DNA from: Terriglobia bacterium
GTDB taxonomy: Bacteria; Acidobacteriota; Terriglobia; Terriglobales; Acidobacteriaceae
Length of the DNA: 64,000 nucleotides
Direction of reading: 5' to 3'
Assembly (NCBI GenBank): GCA_020073165.1
Contig: JAIQFP010000023.1
Span: 1 to 64,000, forward strand
Shown here in pieces: positions 8,033-17,261 of the stretch. A model generated the notes under the pieces. The model was not told the DNA's origin, did no database searches, and saw nothing but the letters and a program-made list of their open reading frames with translations. Both the position numbers and the translations under genes were made by a program. Position 1 is the first letter of the stretch; each line of letters starts with the position of its first letter.

Positions 8033-9601
8033 ATGCAAGGTGTACCCGCTGAAACCGATTTTCTGGTCATTGGCGCAGGCGTCGCCGGGCTGCGTGCGGC
8101 CATCGAACTGGCCGCCGCAGGCCGTGTCGTGGTGCTGGCCAAGCGGGAGGTCACCGACTCGGCCACGCACCTGGCCCAGGGCGGAATCGCCGCTGCGCTC
8201 AGCGACGAAGACGAAATCAGCCTTCATCTGCAAGACACGCTGAACGCCGGCGACGGCCTGTGCAACCTGGAAGCCGCCAAGGTCCTTGTGGGAGAAGGCC
8301 CGGAACGGATCGAGGAGCTCATCCAGTGGGGCACCGAGTTCGACCGTCAGGGCACCAAGCTGGCATTCACCCGCGAGGGCGCGCACAGCCGCGATCGCAT
8401 TCTGCACGCCCATGGCGACTCAACGGGGCGTGAAATCCTGCGCGCCCTCTATGCCAAGGCGAAGACTCTTAAGCACATCTCTGTCTTCGAGTTCGAATTC
8501 TCCACCGACCTTGATGTGAGTAACGGCCGCGTCTCGGGCATTCACCTGCTCAGCGACCGCGGTGAATACGAGCACCTCGCCGCCTCCGCCGTGTTGCTCG
8601 CCACGGGTGGCCTGGGACAGCTCTATCTCAACACGACCAATCCTGCAGTTGCTACCGGAGACGGGGTCGCCATGGCCTTGCGCGCGGGGGCGGAAGTCAG
8701 TGACATGGAGTTTGTCCAGTTCCATCCCACCGCGCTCTACCTGAAGAAGGCGCCACGCTTTCTCCTGTCCGAAGCCCTGCGCGGAGAAGGCGCGTTCCTG
8801 CGCAACCTGGAGATGCATCGCTTCATGAGCAAGTACCACCCCATGGGTGAACTTGCGCCGCGCGATGTGGTCGCCCGCGCTATTGTTCATGAACTCGAGG
8901 TCAGCCGCGCGAAAGATCCCATGGTTTACCTCGACCTGACTCATCTCCACGCCGAGCACGTGAAGAAGCGGTTCCCCCGCATTTACGCCACCTGCATGGA
9001 GTACAACGTCGACATCACCACTGACTTGATTCCCATCCGTCCCGCAGCTCACTACGCCATGGGCGGCGTGCGCACTGATTTGGACGGTCGCACTACCGTG
9101 CCGGGCCTGTACGCAGCCGGGGAGGCCGCAGCCACGGGCGTGCATGGCGCCAACCGTCTGGCCAGCAATTCTCTGCTGGAAGGTCTGGTGTATGGCGCCC
9201 GGGCGGGTAAGATCATGCGTGACGAACTTCGCCCCCTTTCCGTCCGACCGTCCACGAACCAGCGCGCCGCCTCTAACGGCCCGGTGGATGCGGGCAGCGA
9301 GGAAACCATCGCCCAGATCCAGCACTTGATGTGGCAGGACGTGGGCATCGTCCGCAGCGGCAGCGGACTGAAGCGAGCGCTGCAGCAACTGGAGCAGATC
9401 GCTCCCCGCATCGCCCGCCCGCACACCCGTCGCGCCTGTGAGGCACAGAACCTGCATCTCACCGGCCGGCTCGTTGCCCGTTGCGCCTTGGCTCGCGAGG
9501 AGAGCCGTGGCGCCCACTACCGCATCGACTTCCCCGCCCACGACGATGCCCGCTTCCTAAAGCACTCCATAGTGCAGGGCGATTCCATCCGCTTTGCCTA
9601 G
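8033..9601 (+). CDS. nadB: L-aspartate oxidase
   Basis: 522 residues. This FAD enzyme oxidises L-aspartate to iminoaspartate, the first step of de novo NAD synthesis. Motifs are the N-terminal FAD site VIGAGVAGLRAAIELAAAG, the succinate-dehydrogenase-like THLAQGGIAAAL, the substrate region EFVQFHPTALY, and the C-terminal FAD motif GLYAAGEAAATGVHGANRL followed by SNSLLEGLVYGARAG. The quinolinate synthase (nadA) and nadC genes are not in the window. It is divergent from aroB. Confidence 0.95.
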   Translation: MQGVPAETDFLVIGAGVAGLRAAIELAAAGRVVVLAKREVTDSATHLAQGGIAAALSDEDEISLHLQDTLNAGDGLCNLEAAKVLVGEGPERIEELIQWGTEFDRQGTKLAFTREGAHSRDRILHAHGDSTGREILRALYAKAKTLKHISVFEFEFSTDLDVSNGRVSGIHLLSDRGEYEHLAASAVLLATGGLGQLYLNTTNPAVATGDGVAMALRAGAEVSDMEFVQFHPTALYLKKAPRFLLSEALRGEGAFLRNLEMHRFMSKYHPMGELAPRDVVARAIVHELEVSRAKDPMVYLDLTHLHAEHVKKRFPRIYATCMEYNVDITTDLIPIRPAAHYAMGGVRTDLDGRTTVPGLYAAGEAAATGVHGANRLASNSLLEGLVYGARAGKIMRDELRPLSVRPSTNQRAASNGPVDAGSEETIAQIQHLMWQDVGIVRSGSGLKRALQQLEQIAPRIARPHTRRACEAQNLHLTGRLVARCALAREESRGAHYRIDFPAHDDARFLKHSIVQGDSIRFA

Positions 9602-9619
9602 CCGGATCAGGAGGACTGA

Positions 9620-10042
9620 TTGACCGATGAATCTGCCATTCGGGCTGTGGTTGCTGATTTCATCGCAGCCTACAACGCGGGCGACTGGGAGCGCATGCAA
9701 CAAGTTCTTGCTGACGACATCGTAGATATGTCTGGCGGATCAGTCACTCGCGTTGGCCAGGCGGCCCGCGAGTTCTTTCGCTCCCGGGTGGAGGCAGCGC
9801 ACGCCCGGAGCCGGCCGACTCTCAGCGTAAGCCTCGATGAAGTGCAGGTGTTTGGCGATTGGGCCTTCGATCGTGGCAGCCTGGTAGTAGAACTGAAGCC
9901 GCGTAACGGAGGAGAGGTCACCTATATCCGGCAGCGCTTCCTGGAGATCTGGAAGCGCAGCGCAGCCGGGCGCTGGCAAGTCTGCCGGATCATGGACAAC
10001 GATGATGGGAGCGGGCACGCCGGGGCCGACCTGCCCAAGTGA
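9620..10042 (+). CDS. NTF2-like (SnoaL/DUF4440) small protein
   Basis: 140 residues. The opening helix IRAVVADFIAAYNAGDWERM followed by LADDIVDMSGG is typical of the SnoaL/DUF4440 branch of the NTF2 superfamily, cone-shaped folds often used as small ligand-binding or isomerase domains. The start is TTG at 9620, supported by GGAGG 5 nt upstream. The gene follows nadB by 18 bp and is probably co-transcribed with it. No catalytic residue set can be named, so the function is unknown. Confidence 0.78.
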   Translation: MTDESAIRAVVADFIAAYNAGDWERMQQVLADDIVDMSGGSVTRVGQAAREFFRSRVEAAHARSRPTLSVSLDEVQVFGDWAFDRGSLVVELKPRNGGEVTYIRQRFLEIWKRSAAGRWQVCRIMDNDDGSGHAGADLPK

Positions 10043-10046
10043 GCAG

Positions 10047-10955
10047 CTAGGACTTCCTGGGATGTACGACTGACGCCAGCACTGAAGTCAACAGCACTCC
10101 CGCCACCACCCCCAGCGCTAACTCTGTCGGCATGTGGTAATAGTGCGACACCAGCATCTTCGCCCCGACAAAGATCAGAACGACCGAAAGCCCGTAGTGC
10201 AGGTAGTGAAACACTTCCATCATGCCGGCCAGCGCGAAGTACATCGAGCGCAGCCCGAGAATCGCAAACACGTTCGACGTGTACACGATGAACGCGTTCA
10301 GCGTGATCGCAAGGATCGCCGGTATGGAATCCACGGCAAACAGCAGGTCCGTGGTCTCAACCACCAGCAGCACGATCAGCAGCGGGGTGGCGTACAGGCC
10401 CGGACGCCGCACGAAGAACTTGCCGCCTTCATAGTTTTCCGTGACCGGCATCCAGCGCCGGAAGACGCGAAGAACGGGATTCTTCTCCGGATGGATCTCC
10501 ATTTCTTCCTGGCGAAACAGCTTGATGCCGCTGTACACCAGCAGGGCTCCAAAGCCATAAGTGATCCACTCGAAGCGGCGGATCAGTCCCACCCCCAGGA
10601 GGATAAAGGCTCCACGCATCACCAGCGCGCCCAGGATTCCCCAGAACAGCACCTTGTGCTGGTGCACCGGAGGCACATGAAAGTAGCGAAAGATCAGCAG
10701 GAAGACAAAGAGATTATCGACGCTTAAAGAGAGTTCGATCACGTACCCGGTGACAAATTCGAGTGTGGCGCCGCGTCCGTGCCAGAAGTACACCAGCACC
10801 GCGAAGGCCGCGGCCAGCGCCATCCACATGACGCTCCAAGCCAACGCCTCGCGAAATTTTACGCTGTGCGCGCGGCGATGGAACACTCCCAGATCGAGGA
10901 CCAGCATCGCCACCACGAACACGTTAAAAAGGACCCAGAAGAGTAGCTGGTTCAA
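10047..10955 (-). CDS. TerC/Alx-family integral membrane protein
   Basis: 302 residues with about eight or nine hydrophobic segments. The TerC hallmarks are present: the acidic-in-membrane motifs ELSLSVDNLFVFLLIF and ETTDLLFAVDSIPAILAI, and the intervening loop with FRQEEMEIHPEKNP. Members export Mn2+ (Alx/MntX) or are linked to tellurite and metal stress. The yybP-ykoY Mn riboswitch often found upstream of such genes is not visible: only 33 bp separate the start from the preceding M28 peptidase stop. It converges with the NTF2-like gene. Confidence 0.9.
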   Translation of the reverse strand: MNQLLFWVLFNVFVVAMLVLDLGVFHRRAHSVKFREALAWSVMWMALAAAFAVLVYFWHGRGATLEFVTGYVIELSLSVDNLFVFLLIFRYFHVPPVHQHKVLFWGILGALVMRGAFILLGVGLIRRFEWITYGFGALLVYSGIKLFRQEEMEIHPEKNPVLRVFRRWMPVTENYEGGKFFVRRPGLYATPLLIVLLVVETTDLLFAVDSIPAILAITLNAFIVYTSNVFAILGLRSMYFALAGMMEVFHYLHYGLSVVLIFVGAKMLVSHYYHMPTELALGVVAGVLLTSVLASVVHPRKS

Positions 10956-10988
10956 TGGCGGTCTCGTGTCAGATTTTCAGTTGCCAAT

Positions 10989-12494
10989 TTATTGTGCCCT
11001 TCCCCGCTTGCCATTTTGCCAATCTGTCCACATGCCGAACGTCTTCAACTGCTCATCCAGACCCGTCTCCCGCATCGTCTGCTCGATCTGCGCGTGATTC
11101 AAGCGCGGCCCAAGTTTGTCCGGAGAGTCGGCAATGGCAAACGTCACCGCCGCCGCTTCAGCTACGTGCTTCTTAAGCTGCGCCAAGTCCACCTTATCGA
11201 AGGTGTCTGACATGGCGTGATAATTGATCAAATAGTTCCCTTCCTCCTGATTGGCGACGAGCGTAGGTACCCCTTCCAGCATGAAATCAAAGTTGTCGGT
11301 CCCCCATTCCGCGTCGGTGGTGAGGGCGGTCGCGTCAAACTGCTTGAGCGGGGCCACCAGCGTCGTGGCGACACCGACCACGTCTTTCCGGCCGCCCAAG
11401 GAGAAACCGGTGACTTGGCCGATTCCGGAGTCGAACACCACCACGCCGGCCGCCTTATCCAGTTCGCTGCGGTGGGCGACCGTATAGGCATGCGATCCGA
11501 CCATGCCTTCTTCTTCTCCCGAAAACAGAATGAAGCGGATGCTGCGTCTTGGGCGCAGTCCTGAGGCCTTGATGGCGCGCAGCGCGTCGATTACCAGGGC
11601 AGCGTTGCAACCGTTGTCGAGCGCACCGGTGCCCAGTTCCCAGGAATCCAGGTGTGCTCCCAACACTACAAACTCGTCCGGCTTTTGGCTTCCACGGATC
11701 TCCGCCACCACATTTGCCGCTGGAATCGGTCCTCCAATGTGGTTGGGAATGGCAAGGTCGGCATACAGCTTCTGGCCTGCAGCCAACAGGCGCGCCATGC
11801 GTCCCGCATCTTCGCGCGCCACCAGGACCATGGCAATGCGGTCGATTTCGCCGTCTGCCGCATTGGTATGCCGGTAGAGCAGGTCATGCGGACGCGTGGA
11901 CTGGAACGCAATGGCCAGGGCTTTTCCCTGCACCGCCCGATCAATGATTGGCGGCGCGTTCAGATACTCGTCGAACAAGTCTTTCCACTCTTTCATCTCC
12001 TCCGAGTGCACCAGCAGGATGGCGCCTGACACGTTGCCCGCACGCGTGAAGTTCTCGACGCTTCCGTTGCCGACATCGATGACCGGCACGCGCTCGTGCC
12101 CGGCCAGCGCCGGCGCCCAAGCCAGCGAAACCACGCGCACCGGGAATTCTTCCGTCGGGATGAAGCTTGACTTGGGGTCGACACCCTGAACCAGCCATGC
12201 CTTTACACTCATCCGGGTGGCGCCCTCGGCCCAAGACGACCGAATCTTGAAGTCCTCGGCATGGACGCTGTCTGCCCCCGCCGCCTTGAACGCCGATACA
12301 CCCCAGTCCACCGCCTTCTGCATGGCTGGCGTCCCTGGAACGCGCCCGCCAATCCCGTCGGTCAGCCGCTCGAGATTGTCATTCAACGATGAAGGCTTCA
12401 TCGCCTCCACGATAATGCGATCGCTGGATTCTTGGGCAAATGCCGCGCACACCAGGATCACCGGTATCAGAAGGTACGTCTTCGCTCTTCGCAT
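10989..12494 (-). CDS. Secreted M28-family zinc aminopeptidase
   Basis: 501 residues. A signal peptide (about 1-20), then a PA-type insert domain, then the M28 catalytic domain with the zinc ligands in order: GAHLDSWE (His, Asp), LDNGCNA (bridging Asp), SGEEEG (Glu pair), FDSGIG (Asp) and NYHAMSDTFD (His). It likely trims N-terminal residues of peptides outside the cytoplasm. The last codons lie in a stretch of ttgccaat-type repeats, suggesting the C-terminus was shaped by repeat sequence. A TerC gene follows on the same strand. Confidence 0.9.
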   Translation of the reverse strand: MRRAKTYLLIPVILVCAAFAQESSDRIIVEAMKPSSLNDNLERLTDGIGGRVPGTPAMQKAVDWGVSAFKAAGADSVHAEDFKIRSSWAEGATRMSVKAWLVQGVDPKSSFIPTEEFPVRVVSLAWAPALAGHERVPVIDVGNGSVENFTRAGNVSGAILLVHSEEMKEWKDLFDEYLNAPPIIDRAVQGKALAIAFQSTRPHDLLYRHTNAADGEIDRIAMVLVAREDAGRMARLLAAGQKLYADLAIPNHIGGPIPAANVVAEIRGSQKPDEFVVLGAHLDSWELGTGALDNGCNAALVIDALRAIKASGLRPRRSIRFILFSGEEEGMVGSHAYTVAHRSELDKAAGVVVFDSGIGQVTGFSLGGRKDVVGVATTLVAPLKQFDATALTTDAEWGTDNFDFMLEGVPTLVANQEEGNYLINYHAMSDTFDKVDLAQLKKHVAEAAAVTFAIADSPDKLGPRLNHAQIEQTMRETGLDEQLKTFGMWTDWQNGKRGRAQ

Positions 12495-12595
12495 AACGCG
12501 AGATTAGAAATGAAAATCAGGAAAAGGGGAAGGGGCTTGCGGCAAAGTCAGATGGTGCGTTCTCAGGCCAGTGCGTGAAGATTCGTGAGTTGAAG

Positions 12596-12629
12596 CAGTT
12601 CTCGGTTCTCAGATCTCAGTTCTCAGTAG
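12596..12629. repeat. Direct repeats of TTCTCAG
   Basis: Four to five copies of (g)ttctcag lie in the 147-bp gap between the two M28 peptidase genes. They are the reverse complement of the AACTGAGA repeats at 3447-3480. The rest of the gap shows no gene. Confidence 0.6.
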
Positions 12630-12641
12630 ATTCCGCATCCG

Positions 12642-13652
12642 CTACTTGATCTTCTCCAACAACCGCATCGTCTCCAGTGTCACGCCACCGACGATCTCCA
12701 GGCTCTTGGGACTGAGCTTGTCGAGGGTGTCCTGCGGAGTGTGGTGGAACACGTTGTTGTAGCCGTAGTCCAAGTCAATCAAATCGGCGCTGGGAACGCC
12801 TACCCGCGCGAAAGGCAGATGGTCGTCCTCTATGCTGGTGGTGCGCCCGAAGAAGTGCGACTGGTAGCCCAGCCGTGTCGCTGCCTGGTACACCACGCTT
12901 TCCAGCCAGGGAGTGGAGTTGGTGTCCTGCTCGATATTGAGGTCGGCATCGCCAATCATGTCTTCCAGCAGGAAGGCTTTGATGTTTTTGAGGGTGCCGT
13001 CTCTCTGCCACTTTTCCGCCAGGTGGCGGCTGCCATAAAGGCTGTCCGTCGCGGTCCACTCCTTGACCGCCTCCTCGCCGTCCGTCCAGACCAGCCACAC
13101 GCTGTACCCGTCGCGTTTCTTGCCGCGTAACTGGTTGGCGAATTCCAGCAGGATGGCGGTTGACGAGCCGCCGTCGTTGGCCCCTACAAAGCCCGTATTC
13201 CGCAACGGATAGTTCGTATCGTAGTGGCCTGCGATCACGATGATTCCATCCCGCGTCCCGGGGAATTTCGCGGTGATGTTGCGCACGGGGAACTTGCCTT
13301 CCGGCGTGTCCGCCATGAAAGTGTCGTCCTCCACCAGGTCGCCCTTCAGGTGTGTGTAGATGTAGTCTTCGAGCCTTTTGTGATTGGCGCTCCCGACGGG
13401 ACGCGGCCCAAAGGCCACGATCTCCTTCACGTACTGCATGGCCCGCGCGGGGTTGAACGATGGCGCCGGTCCGGAATCGGCAGCCGCCCCCGGCGCGTCC
13501 ACAGCCGTCGGAACCAGCGTCGACGACACTGCCGGCTTTGGCGCTTCCGCAGACTTCTCCCGCGCGCAGGAGGTGAGACTCAGCAGTAGCAGCAGGCACA
13601 CTGCCGCGAGCGCCCGCTGCGGAACCCCACCTTCAGCTCTTGCTCGATTCAT
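12642..13652 (-). CDS. M28-family lipoprotein, glutaminyl cyclase-like
   Basis: 336 residues. The signal ends in LTSC (lipobox). The M28 catalytic domain carries GHYDTN, GANDGGSSTAI, WTDGEEA, EDMIGDAD and HHTPQDTLDK. The single-zinc layout with VWTDGEE and the final NVFHHTPQDTLD resembles the glutaminyl-peptide cyclotransferase branch, though peptidase activity is also possible. The start at 13652 overlaps the tatC stop by ATGA, so it is translationally coupled to tatC. The frame is open further upstream but antisense to nothing useful, and the signal peptide fixes this start. Confidence 0.88.
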   Translation of the reverse strand: MNRARAEGGVPQRALAAVCLLLLLSLTSCAREKSAEAPKPAVSSTLVPTAVDAPGAAADSGPAPSFNPARAMQYVKEIVAFGPRPVGSANHKRLEDYIYTHLKGDLVEDDTFMADTPEGKFPVRNITAKFPGTRDGIIVIAGHYDTNYPLRNTGFVGANDGGSSTAILLEFANQLRGKKRDGYSVWLVWTDGEEAVKEWTATDSLYGSRHLAEKWQRDGTLKNIKAFLLEDMIGDADLNIEQDTNSTPWLESVVYQAATRLGYQSHFFGRTTSIEDDHLPFARVGVPSADLIDLDYGYNNVFHHTPQDTLDKLSPKSLEIVGGVTLETMRLLEKIK

Positions 13653-14452
13653 TCTGCCTTCCGTTCGCGACGTGCACGGCGCTGCTTGGGATGCACTACA
13701 TAGGCAATCCCGATGCTCAGAACGTACAGCGCCACCATAGGCGCGGCAAAGATGCACATGTTCAGGATATCGGTGGTGGGAGTAACGATGGCGGCAATGA
13801 TGAAAATCACCAGGATGGAATAGCGCAGGTTGCGCCACATCCACCCCGCGGTCACGATCCCCATTAGGGCGAGGAAGAACACCAGAATCGGCAACTCAAA
13901 GACAATGCCCAGTCCGACGATGATGGTGAGGAAAAGATCTATGTATTCGCTGATGGTGATCATCGGCTGGAACTGTTTGCCGTAATCGATCAGGAAGGTG
14001 AGAGCCGCCGGAAACACCACTTTGTAGCCAAAGAAGCCTCCGGCAAGGAACAATCCGACGGTGGAGAACATGAAGGGCAGCACGTAACGCTTTTCGTGGC
14101 GGTACAACCCCGGCGAGATGAACATCCAGAGTTGATAGAGCACGATGGGCGAGGCCACAAAGAGACCCGTCATAAATGCGATCTTCAAATACAGGTTGAA
14201 CGGATCGGTGGGATTCAGAAACACCAGCTGCGGAGTCTTGCCATTCCTCTGCAGCGCCTCCATGACGGGCACCTGCATGACGGCGAAGATCCTTTGAGCA
14301 TAACCCCAACAGACAAAGAATCCACCCGCCGCCGCGATGAGGGAGTAGATGATTCTTTTCCGCAGTTCCTCGAGGTGATCGAGGAAGCTCATGGCGGGCA
14401 TCGCTTCTGGTGATGGCTCGGCGGGAGGTATTTCAGCAGCCATTTCAGGCAT
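13649..14452 (-). CDS. tatC: Sec-independent protein translocase TatC
   Basis: 267 residues with six membrane segments. TatC motifs are FLDHLEELRKRI at the N-terminus (residues ~22-33), the conserved NPTDPFNLYLKIAF, and the periplasmic loop before VFFLALMGIV. It forms the receptor for twin-arginine signal peptides in the inner membrane. It overlaps the end of the tatA/B gene by 8 bp and the start of the M28 lipoprotein by 4 bp, forming one tight operon. The Tat substrate metallophosphoesterase at 3.5-4.5 kb is a likely client. Confidence 0.95.
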   Translation of the reverse strand: MPEMAAEIPPAEPSPEAMPAMSFLDHLEELRKRIIYSLIAAAGGFFVCWGYAQRIFAVMQVPVMEALQRNGKTPQLVFLNPTDPFNLYLKIAFMTGLFVASPIVLYQLWMFISPGLYRHEKRYVLPFMFSTVGLFLAGGFFGYKVVFPAALTFLIDYGKQFQPMITISEYIDLFLTIIVGLGIVFELPILVFFLALMGIVTAGWMWRNLRYSILVIFIIAAIVTPTTDILNMCIFAAPMVALYVLSIGIAYVVHPKQRRARRERKAE

Positions 14453-14765
14453 CGGGAGCCTTGGCGGCCGGGGTTTCCGAGGCAGGAGCAGCAGGCTGCA
14501 TCGTTTCCGCGGGAGGCGACCCGCTGGCTACAGTGCCGCCGGGAGGCCGAGAGGGAGGCAGGATTTGGCGCTGCACGTCCGCCACATCCAACTGCCCGAT
14601 TTCCGCCTCGATCTGCGCCTTGAACTCGTTGCTGGCGCGCTTGAACTCGTTCAGGGCCCGGCCCACCTGGCGACCAATTTCCGGCAACTTCTTGGGCCCA
14701 AAGATGATCAGAGCCATCATGAAAATGAAGATCATCTCTGGCCAACCCAGGTTCATGCTCTTCAT
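14445..14765 (-). CDS. tatA/tatB: Twin-arginine translocase subunit TatA/TatB
   Basis: About 106 residues from ATG 14765 (an in-frame GTG at 14807 and an ATG at 14756 are alternatives; no strong ribosome site decides). One N-terminal membrane helix, then the FGPKKLPEIGRQVGRALNEF amphipathic region typical of TatA/B. The long charged helix and Pro/Ala-rich tail of about 45 residues favour TatB-like use, but a single TatA often serves both roles in such genomes. It is the first gene of the tat operon. Confidence 0.9.
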   Translation of the reverse strand: MKSMNLGWPEMIFIFMMALIIFGPKKLPEIGRQVGRALNEFKRASNEFKAQIEAEIGQLDVADVQRQILPPSRPPGGTVASGSPPAETMQPAAPASETPAAKAPDA

Positions 14766-14996
14766 GATACTGCGACAGCGGTCTGCCAGCAATCCGCTCA
14801 AAGCCACCCGACAGGCGTCGGCAGTGCAGTTAAACCGAACCGTCTACCTCCATTCTCGCATCCTAAACTAAGGCGGCGCAGCATTACCCGGATGGTTACT
14901 TCAGGTGCCCGGAAACTGGGGTCTTGGCTGGTTTCAGACGTGTTATACTGCGCTCAGATGCGGGGCATTTTCCGCCCGAATTGAAGGACATTCACG

Positions 14997-16592
14997 ATGG
15001 TTCGGAGTTCTCGTCGTTCTCTCTTTCTGGTCGTTCTCATTCTGGTCACCTGCGGTTTTCTCGGACTGCTCTTCGGCCAGAAAAGCCCCGCCATCGCCAG
15101 CAGTTCCGATGGCGATATCCGTGACAGCCTGCGCCAGTTCACCTCGATTTACGACGTGGTCGAGCAGAACTATGCCGAACCGGTGAACGCCGACAAGGCC
15201 ATCTACAACGGCGCCATTCCCGGCATGTTGCACGTGCTCGACCCGCACTCCAACTTCTTTGATCCCAAGTCCTATGCGCTATTGCGCGAAGACCAGCGAG
15301 GCAAGTACTACGGCGTGGGCATGACCGTTGGCCCCCGCAACAACAAAGTCATCGTCATTGCTCCCTTCGCGGGTACGCCCGCCTACCGCGCGGGCATTCG
15401 TCCGGGGGACATCATTGTTGCGGTGGATGGCAAGCCAACCGACAACATGACCACTTCCGATGTGGCCGACCTGCTGAAGGGGCCCAAGGGCACGACTGTC
15501 CACATCACCGTCTTGCGGGAGGGGGTGGACAAGCCCATTGAGTTCGCCGTGGTGCGCGACGAAATTCCCCGCTACAGCGTGGATCTCCACTTCCTTATCC
15601 GGCCCGGCATCGGCTACATGCACGTCTCCGGTTTTAACGAGACCACGGAGCACGAAGTTGGCCAGGCACTCGACGAGATGGGCGATCTCAAGGGTCTCAT
15701 CCTCGACCTCCGCCAGAATCCCGGCGGCCTGCTCAGCGAAGGCGTCGGGGTTGCTGACAAGTTCCTGCGCAAGGGCCAGTTGATCGTCTCTCACCACGGC
15801 CGGTCTTCTCCGGAAAAGCGCTACGTCGCCACCCATGGCAACGGCGGCAAGGAATATCCCCTGGTGGTGTTAGTCAATCGGGGTACGGCTTCGGCGGCTG
15901 AGATTGTGGCCGGGGCCATCCAGGACCACGATCGCGGTCTGATCGCGGGCGAAACCACCTTCGGCAAAGGCCTGGTCCAGACCGTTTATCCTCTGTCCGA
16001 GAACACCGGACTGGCCTTGACCACGGCTAAGTACTACACCCCGAGCAACCGCTTGATCCAGCGCGACTACTCCAATGTGTCGCTCTACGACTATTACTTC
16101 AACCGTGACACGGAGGACAACACCACCAGCCATGAGGTCAAACTGACCGACAGCGGCCGTACCGTGTACGGCGGTGGCGGTATCACGCCCGATGTAAAAA
16201 TTCCGCCGGTGAAGAGCAACAAATTTCAGGATACCCTGCTGCAGCGTTACGCCTTCTTTAACTTTGCCAAGCGCTACATCTTGAATCATCACCCCACGAA
16301 GGGCTTCGAAACCGACGACGTTACCCTGCAGGACTTCCGCAAGTTCCTTGATGAGGAAAAGATCCCCTATACCGAGGCCGACTTTGTCGAGAATAACGAC
16401 TGGCTGCGCTCCAGCATTCGCAGCGAGATTTTCGTTGACGCCTTTGGCCAGGAGGAAGGCCTGAAGGTAAGGGCTGAAACCGATCCGGAGGTCGTCAAGG
16501 CCCTCGATCTGTTGCCGCAGGCGAAGGCCCTGGCAGACAACGCGCGCCGCATCGTGGCCGAGCGTACCGCTTCGCATAGCCTGAGCCGCTAG
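14997..16592 (+). CDS. ctpA: C-terminal processing protease (S41, Ctp/Prc type)
   Basis: 531 residues. An N-terminal signal anchor (about 8-28), a PDZ domain (~95-185, with APFAGTPAYRAGIRPGDIIV), then the S41 protease core with the catalytic Ser in GTASAAEIVAGA and the Lys in GETTFGKGLVQT. It cleaves the C-termini of periplasmic proteins. The start has AAGGA about 9 nt upstream. A long C-terminal helical extension (~430-531) is typical of this group. A hairpin follows the stop. Confidence 0.93.
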   Translation: MVRSSRRSLFLVVLILVTCGFLGLLFGQKSPAIASSSDGDIRDSLRQFTSIYDVVEQNYAEPVNADKAIYNGAIPGMLHVLDPHSNFFDPKSYALLREDQRGKYYGVGMTVGPRNNKVIVIAPFAGTPAYRAGIRPGDIIVAVDGKPTDNMTTSDVADLLKGPKGTTVHITVLREGVDKPIEFAVVRDEIPRYSVDLHFLIRPGIGYMHVSGFNETTEHEVGQALDEMGDLKGLILDLRQNPGGLLSEGVGVADKFLRKGQLIVSHHGRSSPEKRYVATHGNGGKEYPLVVLVNRGTASAAEIVAGAIQDHDRGLIAGETTFGKGLVQTVYPLSENTGLALTTAKYYTPSNRLIQRDYSNVSLYDYYFNRDTEDNTTSHEVKLTDSGRTVYGGGGITPDVKIPPVKSNKFQDTLLQRYAFFNFAKRYILNHHPTKGFETDDVTLQDFRKFLDEEKIPYTEADFVENNDWLRSSIRSEIFVDAFGQEEGLKVRAETDPEVVKALDLLPQAKALADNARRIVAERTASHSLSR

Positions 16593-16600
16593 TCACCAAT

Positions 16601-16621
16601 CCGGGGTTGCCGTAACCCCGG
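16601..16621 (+). terminator. Hairpin after ctpA
   Basis: Perfect 8-bp arms CCGGGGTT (16601-16608) and AACCCCGG (16614-16621) with a 5-nt loop, 8 bp after the ctpA stop. No run of T follows, so termination may be weak or Rho-assisted. Confidence 0.5.
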
Positions 16622-16730
16622 CGTCCCGCCGGCCGACAGGCTCTGAGCGGAGCCCTATTACCACGCCCCACACTGCGTGAGGCTACTGGGTACTGGCTCC
16701 TGGTTTCCCTCTGCCCTATACTCCATTGGC

Positions 16731-17261
16731 ATGGTGAGGGAGGGAGTCTGGATTTTGACTGCGGTGCTGGCCACAAGCGCGGGGTGGACCGACTGGCGCT
16801 GGCGCCGCATCCCCAACTGGCTCACCCTGCCCGGTCTGCTGCTGGGCATCGCCCTGAATTCCGCTGCCTCGGGTTGGGCCGGCACCAAAGACTCGCTGCT
16901 GGGTGCGGCCTTGGGGCTGGCCTTGCTGCTGCCCTTCGTCCTGGTACGGAGCCTGGGTGCAGGTGACTGGAAGTTGGTGGGCGCCCTGGGCGCTTGTCTC
17001 GGTCCCTACCCCCTGATCGAGGTGCTGGGGGCCACACTCTTCGTCGCCGGACTGATGGCGGTGGGGTTGATCGTGTGGAAGAAGCGGGTGCGTCAAACCC
17101 TGCACAACCTGGGTCACATGGTGGGCGCTTTCTTCACTCTCCACCTGCCCGGGCCGGAACTTTCCCTCGATAGCCCGCAGTCGCTGAAGGTTCCCTTTGG
17201 GGTCGCCGTCGCGGTTGCCGTAATTCTTTATACTGTCAGGCAGGCATGGGGAGCGTCCTAG
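16731..17261 (+). CDS. Type IV prepilin peptidase, TadV/CpaA type (A24)
   Basis: 176 residues, almost entirely membrane helices. The two catalytic aspartates of A24 peptidases are visible: Asp in GWTDWRWRRIPNWLT and Asp in the GxGD motif SLGAGDWKLVGALG. The short form without the N-methyltransferase domain is the TadV/CpaA type that processes Flp pilins and TadE/F pseudopilins. The start at 16731 is preferred over earlier in-frame codons because the first helix follows it. The next gene, a TadE-like protein, overlaps its end. Confidence 0.9.
   Translation: MVREGVWILTAVLATSAGWTDWRWRRIPNWLTLPGLLLGIALNSAASGWAGTKDSLLGAALGLALLLPFVLVRSLGAGDWKLVGALGACLGPYPLIEVLGATLFVAGLMAVGLIVWKKRVRQTLHNLGHMVGAFFTLHLPGPELSLDSPQSLKVPFGVAVAVAVILYTVRQAWGAS

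Noticed and set aside
10956-10988. Mn riboswitch upstream of TerC
   Set aside because: Only 33 bp separate the genes, too short for a yybP-ykoY element.
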